The notes: a model not told the origin generated them from the letters alone. Positions 1 through 15,000 are shown, counted from the stretch's first letter. The stretch: 64,000 nt of DNA from Aphis gossypii (GCF_020184175.1 NC_065532.1:40692287-40756286), one strand, 5' to 3'. Numbers and translations: made by a program.

Positions 1-681
1 TAGAGAATTTTCTATAAGAGCATTTTGTTCATTTTACTTATCTTTTGATTTTTAAGTCAATTACTATATTTTCAAATTTATTATTAATAAAATAATAAAA
101 AAAAAATAGGAAAATATATAATATAATTTTTATACTATACAAATAGGAAGTACCTACCCATAATTTATTGGAAGAAATTGTATGTTTTTATTCCTTATAT
201 GCAATTTTGCTGTTTTGAATCTCAGTCATGACTCATGACATAGACATTGGTGTTTTCGAGGGAGTGACCGTTTTCACATGCATTGTAACATTTAAAAAAA
301 AAAATTTACAATAATTTTTTTTTTTTATAGTTAATTATTAAGAAAATGAACTATTAATGAAAACATTAATATAGGTAAGTGAAATTGAATGAGATTGAGA
401 TTAATAATGTGATGCATATAATTATATAAAATGCTATTAATAATTAAAAAGTTAAATTGTCATGTATATTGTAATACATTACTTTATAATATGTAGTTTA
501 AATTGTCGTTTATAACATATTATGAAAGTTTACGTTAGAATTATATATTCGTTAATAAATTATATTCTTAACCGTGTTAAAAACTTAAAAATAAATATAA
601 ATTCTGAAATAGGTAGTTTATACTGTTTATAGTATAAATAAAAACGTCTTAAGATTATTTTAAGATTATTTTTATTTTATA
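1..681. other. AT-rich non-coding sequence
   Basis: No open frame, splice-bounded exon or RNA gene could be recognised here. The sequence consists of poly-A and poly-T runs and AT-rich filler. It may be intronic if the two first exons further right belong to a gene continuing past the left edge. Confidence 0.5.
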
Positions 682-1120
682 AAGAAGACACTTTACCCGC
701 ATGCGTGTTGACATCGTCTTACAAACGTACAGGTATGAAGTAAACACCGTTTCACGCGGGCAAAGACCAATAGGGTTGTAGCTCAAGTTAAGCAACCAAA
801 TGTTTACACTAGAAGCGAAGATTTTGAACTGTGCAACATAGTTTTTATTTTTTCAATATCAAACCTACAAAAAAAGTTATTCAAGTTTGAAAAACATAAA
901 AATAATGAATTTTGTAACGATAAGAACTCTTTTTGTAGTTCTGATATCGACAAAATAAAAACCAACGTTGCAAAGTCCGAAATTTCCTCTTTCTAATGTG
1001 AAAATTTGGTTGCTTAACTTGGACTACACCCCGAGTGATATTTACCCACGTAAAACGGTTTTTACTTTGTTGTATACGTTTGTAAGACGGAGACAACGCA
1101 TACGGGTGAAACGTCCTCTT
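682..1120. mobile_element. Long-inverted-repeat (foldback) DNA transposon, non-autonomous
   Basis: Two arms of about 155 bp (682-837 and 966-1120) are imperfect reverse complements. Matching blocks in order include 'cgtcttacaaacg', 'aaaaccgtttTacg'-like sequence, 'aagttaagcaaccaaat' and a 'ttgcaac' end, around a spacer of about 130 bp. The outer ends read 'aagaagac' on the left and 'gtcctctt' on the right. There is no coding capacity: the two small open frames across it are by-products of the repeat. Long terminal inverted repeats with a small core are typical of MULE-like or foldback elements; that class assignment is an inference, because no clear target-site duplication is visible. Confidence 0.7.
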
Positions 1121-3050
1121 AACAAATTATCATTTGCATGTGTCAACATCCGTTATATATTTTTAATATAAGAAAAAATGTAAACTTTTACTGCACATTA
1201 ATCATATGAAGGTCAAAGTACCATACAGATGAATAAGTGTACTGGGTTTTCACATTAATACGATATTATTTTATTTTATTATAAATTAATAAAATTCATG
1301 ATCGCATTTATTGAATTCTCGTTATATATGTAATGATTTAAAAATACATTATGCAAAATTACGACCCTAGGTAGGGAAAAAAATCAGCACTTTCTAAATA
1401 AGTATTTTTAATTTAAAATAGTAATTGAAATTATGTATTTAATTTGTGTATAGTACATGTAATTAAAGTCTTGTAAAAAATATAAAAGACAGCTTAGAGT
1501 ACAATATATAGTTGTTTTACGATAAGTATATTCAATAAATTATAATATATTAAAATATGCCTAGGCACAATATTATTAGGTATACGACGACCAATATAAA
1601 TTATAACATAATACATAAAACTACCTGTAAAACCAAAATGGTACAGCGATCATAGTTATTTATTTCGATTTCTGGTTCTATAAAACACTTTCAGCATAGG
1701 TATTAAATTATTAATGATATGCTATATTAGCTACTATGTAATGTAGATATGTTTGACAATTATATTAAACAATATTGAAAATCCAATTTGTAAGCGTTAA
1801 TAATACACAGTTGATTGTTGATATATAAACATTATAATAATGGTTGCATTCATATAGATTGATAATTAAAAGTAAATATAGTATAAGTATTATTCATTAT
1901 TCATATAATCATATGCGTATACAATATATATACTAAATTACTAATATATGTAAATAAAAATAATCCGAAGAATGAATAAACTACTGCAGTTTATTATAAA
2001 TAGTCTTGCTAAAGCTCATAATATACTTATGGGTACACTGTGTCAAATAATGTTTTCAACTATTTAAAAGTAGCAATAAAAACGCGTGGACAAATTATCT
2101 AAATAAATTACAAAAAATTATAATACTTTTAAATTATTGAATATAAATACACATATGACATATATACACATAATGTATATAGCCGTATAGATATAATATA
2201 GTAGAAATATTCTCTTACCAAGTGAACAAAGATCAAGGTTAACATACGTCATCAGTCACCACCGCTGGCATAAATTCTAATTAATTGTAATGTTTTTCCT
2301 GAAAGTTAATTTGTGTCTATTAAATAAAACTGACGAATTGAACAAATTATACAATTTCACAACACACGTATTATTATTTAAAATAACTAAAATGATTTTG
2401 CATTTTATACAACTTGTTAGGTGTGTTCGAATACTATGCAGTTAAAATTGAATTTAGAGATAAAAATTAATTTTTTAAGAAAAAGTAATAGGTCTGACAG
2501 AAATACATTTCTTGTTTAAATTTTTAAATAACATGCCACAATTTATTAAACATTATATTATTATATATTTTAAAATAATTATATGACGTATCAAAAACAT
2601 GATTAAATTTAAATATGCAGTTTAGAACACATACACATTTAATGAAATATTAAATTGTTTGTATGCTAGTCGCAAAATTGTATTATAGGCATCGAAAATT
2701 GCGGTCAGGCAATTTATACAAGTAATTAACCTACTTACTATTATACTAACTTGACCGTCTCCAAAAGAGCTCAGTGTTCACATAGAAATGAGATTCGGTG
2801 TCACATAATATATAATGCATTTTAGGTACCCTGCATTTTATTATATTATAATATTTTTATTTTCATACAAGAAATGTGTTAAAGTTCATGGTTTTTTTTT
2901 TTTTTACAAATCACTAGTTAATAAGTTAAAAATATTTAATAGTAGTTTATGCAAACGGCAAACAATGTATGTTTACATTTCATTGAACATTGACCTTTTA
3001 GTACATAAAAATTAAGAAAGTTTAAACTAATACAAATACTAATAGATACC
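1121..3050. other. AT-rich non-coding sequence
   Basis: No gene is supported. A donor-like site exists on the minus strand at about 2216, but no open exon precedes it. Confidence 0.45.
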
Positions 3051-3105
3051 ACATCGTCTTACAAACATAAAACATGTTAAGTAAATTCGCGTTCAGTAGA
3101 TCCAA
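3051..3105. repeat. Fragment related to the 682-1120 element terminus
   Basis: The block 'acatcgtcttacaaac' at 3051 is identical to the left arm of the long-inverted-repeat element at 711, and similarity fades over the next 40 bp. It is probably a decayed solo end of the same family. Confidence 0.4.
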
Positions 3106-3208
3106 TCTATCTATTCTACTAGTTATTTATTCATAAATTATAATATAGAAATGAAACATATCCTAACCTAATCGTATAGGTACCAATCATAAATCAACAG
3201 AACACAGG

Positions 3209-3237
3209 GTGTGCGTGCGTGTGTGTGTGTGTGTGTG
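3209..3237. repeat. (GT)n microsatellite
   Basis: A run of GT dinucleotides with two GTGC interruptions near its start. Likely length-polymorphic. Confidence 0.9.
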
Positions 3238-3574
3238 AACTGCAGTGTACACGAGTGTGTATATTATTATAATACCTATCTAAATAATGATTATTGGTTA
3301 TAAATTCTAAAAAAATGCAATTGAAATACTAAAATAATTAAAAAAAAAAAAAAAATACAAATAAATGTTTTCCCAACAACATGTATAATATACCCGGTAT
3401 TCATAATTCCAAGAATGATTGTTAACAAATTTTAATAGAATCATCAGCAAAATATTAAGATACAAATTTTTAAGCAAAAACTTACCTCAGAAATGAGTTG
3501 TCATAAGATTATTAGCAATTAATATAATAAAACATTTATAAATACCTACCAAAGTATAATAAAAATATTATTTT

Positions 3575-4029
3575 TATTTTAATTTATTTATTTATACGCC
3601 AAACGGAAATTTTACATATTATTCAACAAGATAAACGGGCACGAGCCCAGGTAACAATTATAATGTAATTTAACAAAATAGTACAAGATACAACTATGGA
3701 ACATAGAAATAATTATAAAAAATAACAAAAAATAAGGTACATAAAACATATATAAGATACATAATTCTATTGGAGGAATGACGGATCCTCATTGGCTAAC
3801 TTCATCATGCGGTTTATTGGCTCGTTCATTAAATAATTAGTAAAGGAAAGAGGAATAAAAAAAGTATGCGAGTTTCGGGTGCATCTAGTAGGAACTTTAA
3901 AGTTAATTTTGGCTAGAAGGGAAGGGGAGTCGACAGAGCCTGACAAGAGCTTATTCAGAAAAATAAGATTTTAAGAACGGCGACGGTCAGCTAAGGAGGA
4001 CAAGTTAAGAAGACGGAGAAGAATTATTA
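3575..4029 (-). pseudogene. Jockey/CR1-type non-LTR retrotransposon, 5'-truncated 3' end
   Basis: Reading the minus strand from about 4029 to the stop at 3767-3769 gives a recognisable C-terminal tail of insect non-LTR reverse transcriptase polyproteins: LRLLNLSSLADRRRS, then NLIFLNKLLSG, LLAKINFKVPTR, FIPLSFTNYLMNEPINRMM and KLANEDPSF. One in-frame stop falls just after RRRS, so the copy is dead. After the stop comes a 3' UTR of about 190 bp that ends in an A-rich (AAAT)n-like tail near 3575-3600, as expected for target-primed insertion. The reverse transcriptase core and endonuclease are missing. Assignment to the Jockey/CR1 superfamily rests on the tail motif order; the exact family is not determined. 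Confidence 0.8.
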
Positions 4030-5754
4030 TTATCTAAATAATATTATATCAAATTAAATGGAAACACGATAATTATTTGTATTATACTATGTATATAGTT
4101 ATTGATGACGTGAAGGGACCTATAAACCTACATACGTTGTATATTTTATTGCATACATCTTATATAGATTATAATAAGTATATTGAACAATGACGCGAGT
4201 ATTAATTAATAGTAGAATAAGTATAATAAATATAAATAATAATATTTTATAATATTAAATACAATTGATTTATTTTGTACCAATTTCTTTTATTTACGTT
4301 AAATATTATATTAGCTTAATATGTCGACAACAGTATTTTGGTAGTTGAAATACTGTGTTAAATAAACACATAATACAATTTCAATTAATAAATATTATGT
4401 ATTATATATTTGATGAATACCTAAAACACATATTATAATAAACTCAAAATAAAAATCAATTTATTTAATGATTTTAGCGGTTTCGTAGGACCTAGATAAT
4501 GTATAAATTTATTTATGGTTTGACCATGAAGTTACATTTTATAATAAAAAAATCTCACACCATCCAAAACCTACACGTATATTATACACTATGTTGGTAT
4601 AATTATTATTTATTCTATAATATAAAAATTATCTTCGCGATTAAGAGAATATATTACGTTTATTTAATGTTATAATATTATTATTATTCAACTATTCAGA
4701 AGAAACAAGTTGAACACAAAACTAAAATTTATTATTGTTTTTCAATTAATTTAAAATAAGAAAAATTATAATTATAAGTATAATATAAAAAAATTTTATA
4801 ATCTCGCAATACAAAATGTATAATAACTTGATTATTTAAGATTTAAACTTTGAAAAGTAATGTGTGCTGCGCTCTAGACGATGTTTTACAATACATTAAG
4901 TGTGTAGTTAAAGTCCAACAGATGGCTTACACTAAATTGTATTTCCTAATTTGTTTCAATTCCCCGATGTATAATATATGCAAATAAATAACCAAACCTA
5001 AGATCCAACTACATAATTATAATGTTAAACTATAACAATTTATTATTGACAATTTCAATTATATACTAACTAATAACTATTAAACATTTACAATAAATTT
5101 ACATTCATGATGATAAATTATATAAAATAAAAAAATAAAATTGGCATTACACTTTCTTCTGCTCTAATTTAAACCTAATCAAATTGTTTTCGAAAAAATT
5201 AATTTGAACTCGTTTTATTTTAGATAGCAAAATATAATATTTTAACCTGACTATTTGGGATGCTAAAGTTATCAAGCACTGAAGAATCTCATGACCTGGA
5301 GTAAAGGATGAAATAATGCATAATATTTAAGGTATATTTATATTATATAATATTTATTAAAACAATATACTTTGAAGGATTTCAGTTATAATAACGCAAT
5401 GCTAATTTTTGTAGTATTAAAAATATACTCCAATAGGCAACAGCATACTACATTGCTAACAAGTTTAAGAAAGTAACTAAAGTGAGGCAAAATATATTGT
5501 ATAATACAAGAGTCTACAAAATATTAATTTAAAAGTTACTATTTATTTTTCAATAAATTAAAATGCATACATGTATAATACGTTACCTAAAAAAATTAAC
5601 AATTGTTTTGTTATTTTATTTTTGATTTTGTCTATACGTTTTTAATATTTTTATTTTAAGCACTCCATGAAATTTAAAAAACCCAACAACTAGGTAAATA
5701 AATACATCACAATAATAATACCACAAAATGACCTACTAAGTAAAATATATTCTA
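4030..5754. other. AT-rich non-coding sequence
   Basis: Nothing codes convincingly and no structured repeat was recognised in this stretch. Confidence 0.45.
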
Positions 5755-5907
5755 TCCAGCGAGAGAACGCTCCGTGAGCCGCCCAAAATTTTCTAAAAAA
5801 GGTTTTTCTGCGCATCCCCAAACATTTTTTTGCCATAGGGGAATCATCGGTTTTGATAGCAGAGTGATACAGGAGGATGCGCAGAATCGGCGCGTTCTAT
5901 CGCAGGA
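5755..5907. mobile_element. Short MITE with 20-bp terminal inverted repeats
   Basis: The left end at 5755-5774 (tccagcgagagaacgctccg) matches the reverse complement of 5888-5907 at 17 of 20 positions. A second block (ttctgcgcatcc) also recurs inverted at different distances inside, suggesting an internal deletion on the right side. The element is markedly more GC-rich than its flanks. The 60-codon minus-strand open frame covering it has no recognisable product. No target duplication is clear. Confidence 0.55.
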
Positions 5908-8900
5908 CAAAGTACTGAGTAAGGCAATAAGCAATTAAGTGTAAAGTTGCCAGACATGCTAAATTCAATTAGAACGTCCCGTTTTTCAAAAAAATTTTAA
6001 ACATAGTTTTTCATTTTAAGATAATAATATTTATTATTTACCTATATAATAATCATAATAATCAGAATGATATGTGAAGTGATAGATTTAGTCAATACCT
6101 ACAAAATATAAAGTTATATTGATATAATATATAAACTTAGTGCAAAAGACTAAAAACATCATTCAACATTGTTTTTTTTTCGATAAGAATAATAAATTAT
6201 CATGTTAAAATTATTTAAAATAATATAATATATTAATGAGACTATAGAACCTACTAAACAACTATTACAATAGGTATCTTTTAGCCAATGTGTATATGTA
6301 TTCTAATATACATTGTAATTGAAAATATAAAATGATTTTACAAAAATTTCTAGTTGTACTTATATTCCCTTTAGTATATTCTTTATACAAAATCGATTTT
6401 ATAATTTTGTCTATAATTACTAAAAATCAAAATGGAGAAATTATACATGAGATAGTTTAAATTTAAGTGCAACTTTAATTTATCAATTAAATTTTAAATA
6501 TTAAATACGAATGTTCACCAAAAAGTTCCATTAAAAATAAATATTCTCGTATTTTGTTGTAAATTTACAATTATATTATTATAAACGCAGTATCTCATTG
6601 AAAATCTACCAAGCACCGAAAATCTCAATCAATAGAAGTTAAAAAAATCACATATCAATATAACACATCAAGTATAATATATTTTTAAACAACCCTGATT
6701 AAACTAACTTTTATTAGACTCGATTAAGATTGAAATACAAGTATAACAATTCTAAAATTAAGAATATGTTTACAATCTATTATGTATAGGTTGTATAAGT
6801 GTATATACACTATATAGGCTTACTTTTATAGTTTTATAAAACAAATAATAATAATATTGACCATATTATAGTCAAAATAGTCACACATAGACCCTGTATA
6901 GCAGTCATCACAACAAATAATAAACTATTTAAATTTAAATAATTTTTAACAATCGATTATTTTAAAACCGCGCGGCGACAATTAAAAATTAGAGATGGTA
7001 ATTTTCAATAAGTACTTTTATAATATACATAATACGCCTAACTTAAATGTGCTTCGAAAAGTAGCTATTATTGTGTAAAAATTTTGAGATATTATATGTA
7101 TATATTTGCTCATAAAAAAGTATACTTAGAGTTTGTTTATTATTTCAGCTAACTAATTTATATAGTTGATATACCTAATGTATACCTACTTATATTCATT
7201 GGGCAATTATATGAATGAACGTCTATTATAGTATTATATTATAGCTAGGACTCATATAATTTATGTAGCACAAATATAAAATAACATAATATGTTTTAAC
7301 AATATAACATATTTAAAAAAAATTGTTTTGTATTTTTATTTCATATAATTTGTGATACACATTTATGTATGTGTAAGCATAGATGGCAATATAAATGTTG
7401 AAGAAATAAAATCGTAATAATTTTGAAATAAATTTCAATGCAAAGTAAAGACCTGTAATTTTTAATACTCCTAAAATTTACTATACTCGTAAAGTGTTTG
7501 ATACAATATAATAATTATTTATATAAATATACATTAAATAAAATAGATTATGTAAAGACGTAAAGTCAATGTTGGTTTTACCTTATAAATTATAATTTAA
7601 TAATTAGCATAATTTGTAATATAAATTCGTTCGTGACTAAAATTAATGTTTGATAAACAAAAACATTTTAACATCTGTATCAAGCAGTATGCACTCAATT
7701 GTCAACAAATTATATAATTATAATTATATTTTTGAGTAAAAATTTTCAAAATATTCTTAACTAATTTTTTTATATAATCTAAGAGTCAATTTAATACATT
7801 TTACTGTAAATATTTTATCCCGTTTCTTTTTAAGTACCTACTGTAAAATCTATATATATATTGCGATGTATACCTAGATCACTAAAATATTTATACTTAT
7901 AACAATTTATATAATGATACCTATCTATTTTGATAGTTTTGACAAATCGTGCATTACTAATTTCATACGAAAAGTTGTATACAATAAACTATATGGGTAT
8001 AAACTATTTACAAAAACCTAACTGCGCAAATACCATACTATGAATTACTGCTAGTTTATTATAGGGGAATTTAACCTGGGTCATTCAGTGGCTATAAGAC
8101 TCAAGGTTATCTGCAGCTAATCTGCTATTGTCATCTTCAATTTTTATAGGGATCTATATACAATTTAATACCACTTCAATGTAACTTTAAGGTATCACGC
8201 CAATTTATTAAACATATATTTGGTTATATGAATTTACGACCCTGTAATTTAAATAATTATTCAATATTATTAGCTTTTCAAATTGAAAAGAGTAAAATGT
8301 AAAAATATATAAATTAAATATGCTTTGAATATGATATAGGTATATCAGTTTGTATTAAGTTGTTATGCATTAATGATGTCTTTTGAATTTTGATGTTATG
8401 AATGTTTCAGTGCTTATACGCGCAACGCTCATTACAAAATAAATAAAAAATAATATTATATTATATTACTCGTGTAGAAAATATTTTATTTACGCTTAAA
8501 ATAGTAAAAATATTTATAAATCAAAAATTAATCAAATAATCCTATTAATAATTAAATTGGTCTCGTTCACCTCAATAAAAATGTTTATGATTTTTGGGAG
8601 TATACACATTTTATAGAAGATTTAAATTGCATTTAGAATTGTTATTTAAAGAATTGAAAATGTATTCTTATAGGTAGTCTGCTGACGTATAGTATTCCTT
8701 TAAAACCAAAATATTTAAAATTTTTGGAATAAAATTAAAAATTAATATTTAATACATAACATTAAATAAATTAGTTATAAAAATAAAATAAATAATTTTA
8801 TTATTTTGATTACGTATTTTTCATAATAACTTTCATTTTATAATTCATAAATGACGTCTATACGTCTATTACGCAAATGTAAGCTAAATCACAAAGTAAA

Positions 8901-9364
8901 TGATAAAATAGGAAGCAAATCAAACAAGAAGTCTTATATTCTTGTATAAAATAAGAACGATAATCTGTAATAGAAATCATAATTATTAAAAGCTCGTTAG
9001 AATAATAAGTACATCTGTAAACAGGTCTACTGAATTTATTTAACCGTTGACCCTATGGAAATGAATATATTTGAATGTTGAAACAAACAGTAATTAATAT
9101 GTGATTATCAATACTTCTATCTAGGCATTGGACGAATAATCTAATAACCAGGCTTATCTTAATAAAAAAAAATTATCCGATATCAAAATGGTGCTAACAA
9201 ATAAAAATACAACTAAACTGATGATGAAAAATATATTAAATAATTAGATTGGTAGGTATATTATAATATTATTTCTGTTTCAATAAATAGTTTTTAGTTT
9301 AAGTAAGACTTATTCCTACCTACCAATAGTAATATTTCTTAATGCAGAAACATCAATGTTCATA
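5908..9364. other. AT-rich non-coding sequence
   Basis: No gene, RNA or structured repeat was recognised. Stop codons are dense in all frames. Confidence 0.45.
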
Positions 9365-9381
9365 TAGTAGTAGTAGTAGTA
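9365..9381. repeat. (TAG)n microsatellite
   Basis: A short perfect run of the TAG/AGT triplet within an AT-rich stretch. Confidence 0.7.
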
Positions 9382-11932
9382 ATTTATTATTTCACAAAGT
9401 ATTATGTCAAGTTTTAAAATTAAATATAAATATAAAATAATTGTTTCCAAAAGCAGAGCTTGAACAGGAAACAAGAGTTCTAAAATTAAGTTAGCTAATA
9501 TATATGATTTTAATATTTTTAGTGGAAGTTTCAAACATATATGAGTAACTAAACAAATAAAATATGTTTATTGTCAATTATAAAATATATTTAGCCATGT
9601 TTATAAGTATATAAAATTATTATTTTTCCAAATATTAATAATATACTTTTTAAAATCTGTGATTATAATAAAAATAATAATTAATATGTTTAAGTATTAT
9701 AATTTGTTATATACTTAACTTAAATTTTTAAATTATACAAAATCCGCTTAGAATTTAAAATTTTTCTTTTTTTTCTTTTTTTGTATTGAAATATTAAATT
9801 CATGATTAAGTACTGTTCAGTGATTAATACAGTATTGATCACTTATAGGTACATTTAACAGTACGTCAGTACCTATATATTATACATAATATATAACATT
9901 ATCTATATACAAATTTAAAAAAAATTCTAATGAGTCCTGCAGGGACACTAACAAATATGCTGTAGATAATATTTTTATAGTACCTATTACATATAAAATA
10001 TAAATAATAAACTGTAATTTATTATGTTTCATAATATCCACGTCAATGCATACAAAATATTGTTTGATAAGATAATAATGAACGGAAAAACATATATTTG
10101 TTTATTTTGATTACAAATTAGGTATTAAACAACTTGATATGATTAATTTTTGTTAAATTAGTGTAAGCTATAACGATATTGGTCAATTTACTTCAAAATA
10201 CAACATAAAATACAAAATAATCTTTAATATAATTATAATCTATCAAACTATGGTAATAATAATCTGGTTATAACTAATCTAATTATTATTATAATCAGAT
10301 ATTTATAGGTAAATACATATGTTCTATTATTCCATAATTTAGAAAATTAACACAAAGCTTAGAGCTGTTTTTGTATAAATTTAGGAATAAATGGGCCCGA
10401 TTTTTTAATTAATAACAATTGAAAAACCTTCTATAAGAAGATCCGACTCTTTATAGAATGTATCTACGGATTAAAAGAAGAAGTATATTATAAGTATTCT
10501 ATTTAATTTATAAAAATATCTAAAACGCTTAAATATACAACACATATAATAGATTCCTACTTATATCATATTATTTATTATTATTAAAATATACCTTTTA
10601 ATTTATTCTAGTTTTAACAAATTTTCAACCATCTCTAAAGTCTAGATAATATGTCTATTGTTAATTTAAAACTTAATCTTATCAATACATATAATAATTA
10701 TTAAAGAAAGTCAATTGTTTTTAAATACTTAAAAGATATTTATTTGCATAAGTTAGTAAATTGTAAAGAGGCCAAGATTCAATTAGTACTTTGAAATAAA
10801 AGTAGTTTGAAAAATGATTTTTAGCGTATTTTATCGGAAATATATAATATATACTTGCCAAAAAAATGTACAGGCTATGAAAAAAGTAAACAGCAATAAT
10901 TTATATCCATAGCTAATATTGACAGTTTTTCGAAGGACAACAAATTAAAGTGTAAACACATAGGTATTAATTCCTATATATTACTTTTTTAAATTCTTAT
11001 CCAATTATGTATATCTAGTGTTGCACTCTAAACGATAACACTTACTCAAATTATTATAATTATTATTAAAATAATATAATTAGTATAGAATAATTTGAAA
11101 TACATATTATAATATACTATGATAAGTTAAAAATCGATAGATTATTTAGCTTTAATGTTATTAGGTTAAATGTCAATAACTCATCCGCTGTACCATTAAT
11201 ATAAGTACTAGCTGATATTATACTATAATATTCTTAAGTTGCAAAATCTTCACTCTTATTCATTTTTTATATACAGTAAGACTTGCGTTATTTATATCTA
11301 AGAATTATATGTATATGTTTCATCTTCATTAGTGCAATGCAACAGTGACTTAAGTGGATTGGTAGCTTAATAATATAATATATAAATGTGAAATGGAATT
11401 TAAATAACAATTCGATGAACGGTAAAAAGGAGTTAATCAAATTTTGGGAATTTTGGAAATTCTAATAAAAAAAAGCAAATTTAGTCAAATATTTTTCCTC
11501 TTTGAAAATAAAAATCTTTTTAAAAATTAATTCATTTTAAAACGATTTATGTAGGTATATTATGTATAATTATAAATATCATATCACTAATATGTAAGTT
11601 TGCTTGATAATGCAGACAATATACACGATAATTCTACATATATGTATTTTTATAGTTTATTAAGGTCTGGATTTATGACAAAGGTTAACAGCATCTCCAA
11701 CTTAAGTATTGAAAATAAATTTGAAAACGGTTTAAAAAGGTAATTACAAACCATTGTATTGTTATTATTTAGATTCATAGAACTTTGTCGTAATCGGTAA
11801 TATGCTTTGTGAGACTTGGTAGTTGATGAACTCTGGTGAATAAAATAGATGGATTAATAATGTATAATAGCACTGATGTGGCTTCTAGGCATATGATCTT
11901 ATATTTAATAAGCATAATTTAGTCTATGTATC
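9382..11932. other. AT-rich non-coding sequence
   Basis: Nothing in this stretch shows coding capacity, RNA structure or clear repeat boundaries. Confidence 0.4.
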
Positions 11933-12005
11933 AGTGGCGCAACTAGTCAAAATGGAACTCCATGGGAAGTATAGTGTCATTTTTACCAAAGGGGCTCTAA
12001 TTTAT
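11933..12005. repeat. hAT-like terminus fragment
   Basis: The string 'cagtggcgcaact' closely resembles the terminal repeat of the complete hAT element at 32768-32943 (cagtggcgtaac), and it is followed by a GGGGC-containing stretch as in that element. No matching inverted end was found, so it is treated as a decayed or truncated copy. Confidence 0.4.
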
Positions 12006-15000
12006 TCTTTTTTAATTTTTTAGGCTTACCCTTGTAAATAATATTTAGAATTAATAATACGAGTATGTACTATGTAGATAAATCGATTTACGAGATTCTA
12101 ACATATTTCATGATATCAAATTAATATACATTTTTCCGAATTAAAAAAAATATATATAGGTAGTGTCAATTTCATGTTTTTATTAATATAATATAACCAT
12201 AATGATACATACATATAAAACCCATATAGTATATTTTAATATCAAGATCATAATGTTTAATTGACCAACGGTACTTCCAAGTACCAGGAACCTTATACAA
12301 ATAAAAAATATTTTTTTAATCTTTTTAAATTTGAAACAATGATCAACCAAAGTTGAGAATACACATCCTCTATTAGTACTAATGATTAATAACTACCTAA
12401 TTAAAAAAATATCTATCATAATAATATGCTTACTAACCGAAACTTAATAACCTAAACTACATATTATATTACACGCGGGTATAATATGTATAAATATAAA
12501 TATTAATGTTGCTGTGAGATCTGAGACAGTACAGCAGTCTGGTGATAAATCTTTAGCCGTCTAGGACATTTTGACCTGGGTACACTACGTATCCACGTGG
12601 AAACGATTTACCTTTGTACGATCTACCCCTTTCTGTGGACGTGGATATGAATCACAAACAATCTCTCATATATAGCGACTGAATGCCCGATTCAAGCATT
12701 CAAAGGCATTCCAAATCATAAAATATCACGCAGCTAATAGGGATGTAGTTGATTAGATACAAAACCTGGTTGTTAATTTATAAAGTTCTATACATCACTA
12801 AGCAGTCTAAGCAGTGAGCTACAATAGTTACACTATATATATCATGCTTATCTTCAATATTATTCTCGTAGTTAATTTAATTTTTATAATGTTTGTTTAA
12901 TTCATTTGATTTTATGTTATTGGATTTTATTCTATACAATCCGACATAACATGTTGTATTGCTCTAACTTGTCATACGAAATATATATTAACATACATTG
13001 CACCTATAGTGTTATGCGGATAGATTCATAGAGACGTATGATTTGATTTTATAATAACACATACGACCATATAATGTGTATATGATGAGATATAAATACA
13101 AATGAATTAATATGTTGAATGTTAAACGTCTTGGTGAGTTGAGAACGAAACCGCATTGCAATCTGCAATATAATTTTGAAAACTATAGGTATACGAACCA
13201 AGATGTGTAAGTACTATAGATAATATATAGTCACTCGAATAACTTAAACTATTCATAAGATATATAGTATATTATATTTATTATGAAATACCGTTGAAAA
13301 TCCAGAACAGTGAAATTTATACATACAAGGGTGGAGTCCCAGAAATTCAATTTCCTAGGGTGTCAAATGTCACGTTTAATATCCGTAGTTGGAAATCAAT
13401 ACGGTACGTTTGTTTGCTAAAAGCTACAATGGCTACTTTTCGTAAAGCATTTAAAAAAAAATGTGATAGTTTTCGAATTCACGTGTTGCTGCATATTATG
13501 TAAGCATGCTATACATTAATACGTTGTACTATATATATGTGCAGTATAATGTAGACGTCATATTGTGTAAATCGTGGACCATCATATTTATATTGCACAT
13601 AACGTTAAAAATCAAAACATTTGAGTCGGAAGAGATCTATACACTGCATGATAACTTGAATTAATAAATGATAACCTTTTTAAAACGTATTCATAACACT
13701 AATAATAAATCCCTATTATACACGTTTTACACGTATCATACTTGTTATGTATTATAATATTATATATTGTACATAAATTACAGTAACATATATTACATCA
13801 TCATTATACCAGCTGTACCTGCGAAGAAAATTATGATAAGTTGTTTTTTTGTATGGAAAATTAAAAATATTTTTAACTCCACGAATATATAACGTGATTT
13901 CTATACAACTAACAAGTACAATATTTTTGCTAGAATGTTAATATAATATATAAATATATCGTATGATAACAACAAAAAGCCATGTTTAAGTAACTAACCT
14001 AACCTTACTACTAAATAAATCATAGATATTTAAATGTAATTATTATTGCAAAGGTAAAATAATACTACATATTTAGTGTAGTTCTGTGGGTACTAACTAA
14101 ATACTATAGTTTATAGCTACTTAGAGTTTAACTTGTAAAGTAATTAATGTGATCGTAACTGTACCAATGTACCATATTATATATTTTTGTATTCAATATG
14201 AATTATGAACCGAATAAAGTAATAATTAAATTGGGCGTGAGTGAACAACAACAACAAGAACAACAATAATAATAAAACTAAAACAATTTTAAAATAATGA
14301 TAGTATAATATTATGACGTTGTAAATAAACAAACAAATAAAATAATGATAATTTAATATTAATGTGTAACATGGTTACAGTTACTACAATTACGTTATAA
14401 TTATACCGGCATATACCATACATCATACTGAAATACCAAAATAGACATATGTCATAAGTGGAAATATATAATAATTATCCAAAATTATAGAAAATTTCTT
14501 ATATTTGTCTGTAAATGAGTTAACAAATTTAATAAGTAGGTATTAATTTATAATCCAATCATATTATGATATAATAAACTTGCGCAAAACTGCAATAGGT
14601 AATCTAACAATAATGGAATAAATAATCAAAAGTAAAATGTAAAACATAAATATGTGTAATATTTATGTTTTAAATTTATTTTGGAATTGAAAATAAGTCG
14701 ATTATAACATTTAATTAATTTCAACACACTTTGTCGCCCTAGTTAAAGTAAAAAACGTTTTGGCAACATTAACAGACATAAATAAACTAGTTTAGTTTTA
14801 TCCTCACGGACACTATAAAAATAATTTTTAATATCCATATGATTGTTTAACATTAGTTTGTTAAGCATTCATTATTAAATGAAAAAATTGGGAAACTCGC
14901 TTTTGCTATATAACCTATAGGGATTTGAATGTACTTCATTATTAATTACTTACACTGTATATAGTGAATAATAATATGTTCAACTTGAAATCAATACGAT

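Noticed and set aside
2216..2275. Minus-strand ATG with a GTAAGA donor
   Set aside because: The frame reaches a stop before the donor, so a coding exon is not supported; a non-coding exon cannot be excluded.
3484..3515. Strong minus-strand donor GAG|GTAAGT
   Set aside because: No acceptor with an open frame of useful length lies upstream; probably a chance site.
13294..13503. 69-codon frame with a plausible amino-acid mix
   Set aside because: No recognisable motif, no matching splice sites, and stop-dense surroundings.
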